A DNA stretch of 14,309 nucleotides from contig CALCFH010000228.1 in NCBI GenBank assembly GCA_937900215.1, positions 1 to 14,309 of the forward strand. Direction: 5' to 3'. Positions 13,193 to 14,309 of the stretch are shown here, piece after piece. The translations under genes were made by a program, and so were the position numbers. The notes beneath the pieces are model-generated. The model was not told where the DNA came from and did no database searches. It was given only the letters and a program-made list of their open reading frames with translations. Within the stretch, counting starts at the first letter, position 1. Each line of letters begins with the position of its first letter. Source of the DNA: an uncultured Cryomorphaceae bacterium. Its GTDB lineage: Bacteria; Bacteroidota; Bacteroidia; Flavobacteriales; Schleiferiaceae.

Positions 13193-14020
13193 ATGGCAAA
13201 TATCACTGCAGCGGATGTGAACAAACTTCGCAAAATGACCGGCGCGGGAATGATGGATTGCAAAAAAGCTCTTGTAGAGGCGGAAGGCGATTTTGAAGTA
13301 GCGATAGATGTATTGCGCAAGCAAGGTCAGAAGGTAGCTGCAAAGCGTGCCGACCGTGAAGCGGGTGAGGGCGCTGTATTGGCAGCCTGCAATCCGAACA
13401 ATACACGTGGAACAATCATTAGCTTGAACTGCGAGACAGACTTTGTAGCTAAGAATGACAGCTTCGTTGCTTTGGCATCGGATATTTTAAAAGTGGCCGT
13501 GAACAACAGTCCTGCTACGCACGCAGACTTGATGGCGCTGGCATTCGATGAGAAAATGACCGTAAGTGAAAAGTTAATCGAGCAAACGGGTGTAATTGGA
13601 GAAAAGCTTGAAATATCTTCATTTGAAGTAGTTGAAGCTCCCTATGTAACTTTTTACATACACGCGGGTAACAAATTGGCTACTCTGGTAGGCTTGAATC
13701 ATACAGCAGAAGAAGCTGGGAAGAACATCGCCATGCAAGCTGCGGCAATGAGCCCCGTTGCTTTGAAGCGCGATGAGGTTTCTCAAGAAGCCATCGATAG
13801 AGAACTAGAGGTAGGAAAAGAATTGGCGCGCCAAGAAGGCAAAGCGGAAGATATGCTTGAGAAAATCGCCCTTGGCCGTTTGAACAAGTTCTTCAAAGAA
13901 AGTACATTGGAAGAACAAGAATATATCAAAGACAGTAAACTGTCTGTGAGCCAGTATTTGAAAAGTGTAAACAAAGATTTAAGTCTTACTGCCTTTAGAA
14001 GGGTGGCCCTTCAGTCTTAA
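13193..14020 (+). CDS. tsf: Translation elongation factor Ts
   Basis: A 275-residue cytoplasmic guanine-nucleotide exchange factor that reloads EF-Tu with GTP. N-terminal UBA-like domain with VNKLRKMTGAGMMDCKKAL; then EAGEGAVLA and ISLNCETDFVAKNDSFVAL (the ETDFVA-K signature), and the EF-Tu binding core with GVIGEKLEI, YIHAGNKLATLV, AAAMSPVAL and the late LGRLNKFFKESTLEEQEYI. Full family length. The ATG at 13193 gives the standard MANITAADV start. It follows rpsB as in most bacteria. Confidence 0.98.
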   Translation: MANITAADVNKLRKMTGAGMMDCKKALVEAEGDFEVAIDVLRKQGQKVAAKRADREAGEGAVLAACNPNNTRGTIISLNCETDFVAKNDSFVALASDILKVAVNNSPATHADLMALAFDEKMTVSEKLIEQTGVIGEKLEISSFEVVEAPYVTFYIHAGNKLATLVGLNHTAEEAGKNIAMQAAAMSPVALKRDEVSQEAIDRELEVGKELARQEGKAEDMLEKIALGRLNKFFKESTLEEQEYIKDSKLSVSQYLKSVNKDLSLTAFRRVALQS

Positions 14021-14035
14021 GATTAAGTGTTTTTT

Positions 14036-14065
14036 AAAAAGGTCAACTACATGTTGGCCTTTTTT
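14036..14065 (+). terminator. Intrinsic terminator after tsf
   Basis: AAAAAGGTCAAC-tacat-GTTGGCCTTTTTT: a 12-position stem with one G-U pair, 5-nt loop and a U-run, starting 15 nt after the tsf stop. The flanking A-run also makes it usable on the minus strand. Confidence 0.85.
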
Positions 14066-14117
14066 ATTTGTATCAAGTGGAAAAGAACCGAGATTGTTTA
14101 GTACATTTCGTTCTTTT

Positions 14118-14146
14118 ACCTCCAATTTTGAAGTAAAATTGGAGGT
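14118..14146. repeat. Perfect 12-bp inverted repeat before the kinase gene
   Basis: ACCTCCAATTTT-gaagt-AAAATTGGAGGT. No U-run on either side, so it is not a standard terminator. It lies 52 nt beyond the tsf terminator and 68 nt before the kinase start; it could be a regulator site, an RNA stem or a small mobile-repeat relic. Confidence 0.6.
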
Positions 14147-14158
14147 TCAAAACTCTTA

Positions 14159-14173
14159 GTGTATCTTATACAC
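14159..14173. promoter_or_regulatory. Dyad upstream of the kinase gene (possible operator)
   Basis: GTGTAT-ctt-ATACAC, perfect 6-nt arms, 41 nt before the kinase ATG. Size and place fit a dimeric repressor site, but it is short and no regulator gene is in view. Confidence 0.3.
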
Positions 14174-14214
14174 CGATATTGTAAATTAGCTGTTAACTAG
14201 GTGAAATTCCCTTT

Positions 14215-14309
14215 ATGATTCTTATTGCTGAAAGTGGTTCTACCAAATGCGACTGCATTCTACTCGATCTGAGTGGAAAGGAAGTCGATCGATTTTCTAC
14301 CATGGGTTT
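14215..14309 (+). CDS. BadF/BadG-type N-acetylglucosamine kinase-like protein (N-terminal part)
   Basis: Only 31 codons are in the window, beginning MILIAESGSTKCDCILLDLS. This is the first phosphate-binding loop of the ASKHA-fold BadF/BadG/BcrA/BcrD ATPase family; Bacteroidota members of this form (pattern MILI-[AV]-[DE]-S-G-S-T-K) are usually annotated as N-acetylglucosamine kinases, which phosphorylate the sugar with ATP in the cytoplasm. The usual Thr and Trp after GSTK are Cys and Cys here. The rest lies beyond the edge, so substrate cannot be judged. It has its own upstream region after the tsf terminator. Confidence 0.7.
   Translation, partial: MILIAESGSTKCDCILLDLSGKEVDRFSTMG

Overview
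The window looks like a chromosomal segment of an aquatic, probably marine, member of the Bacteroidota, most likely order Flavobacteriales. Four things point there: proteorhodopsins with Met at the spectral-tuning position, a secreted metalloprotease with a type IX secretion (T9SS) sorting tail, TAnnTTTG-type -7 promoter boxes with few Shine-Dalgarno sequences, and L13/S9/S2/EF-Ts proteins of Bacteroidota type. No rRNA, tRNA or CRISPR array was seen.

Region 1 (1-3750, minus strand) is a light-harvesting locus. In transcription order it holds a complete proton-pumping proteorhodopsin (2924-3643), an intrinsic terminator, one long ORF (812-2806) that fuses a CrtY-type lycopene beta-cyclase to a Blh-type beta-carotene 15,15'-dioxygenase, a roughly 500-base gap, and a second near-identical proteorhodopsin cut by the window edge (1-263). 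The fusion would turn lycopene into beta-carotene and then into retinal, the chromophore of both rhodopsins. Both rhodopsin genes share a -7 box at matching distance and a conserved leader of about 75 nt that encodes a mini-ORF beginning MAQPKS and ending a few bases before the rhodopsin start.

Region 2 (3750-6300) is low in genes and looks like a site of insertion and decay. It holds an IS3 OrfA-like fragment, a minus-strand terminator, a THEM6-like hotdog thioesterase gene whose C-terminal frame is broken at a run of eight C, a 40-codon ORF with a signal peptide, and a remnant IS1182-like transposase with an in-frame stop.

Region 3 (6300-11220) has two secreted-protease genes that converge on a shared terminator: a plus-strand S9D glutamyl endopeptidase-like enzyme followed by a 57-residue membrane protein, and a minus-strand M43 cytophagalysin-like metalloprotease with a PKD domain and T9SS tail.

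Region 4 (11220-14309, plus strand) is core translation: rplM-rpsI-rpsB-tsf, with a strong -7 box and a leader hairpin in front, a terminator-like hairpin between rpsB and tsf, and a terminator after tsf. The window ends inside the start of a BadF/BadG-type N-acetylglucosamine kinase-like gene, preceded by two inverted repeats.

The most notable content is the CrtY-Blh fusion set among duplicated rhodopsin genes with a shared uORF-bearing leader.
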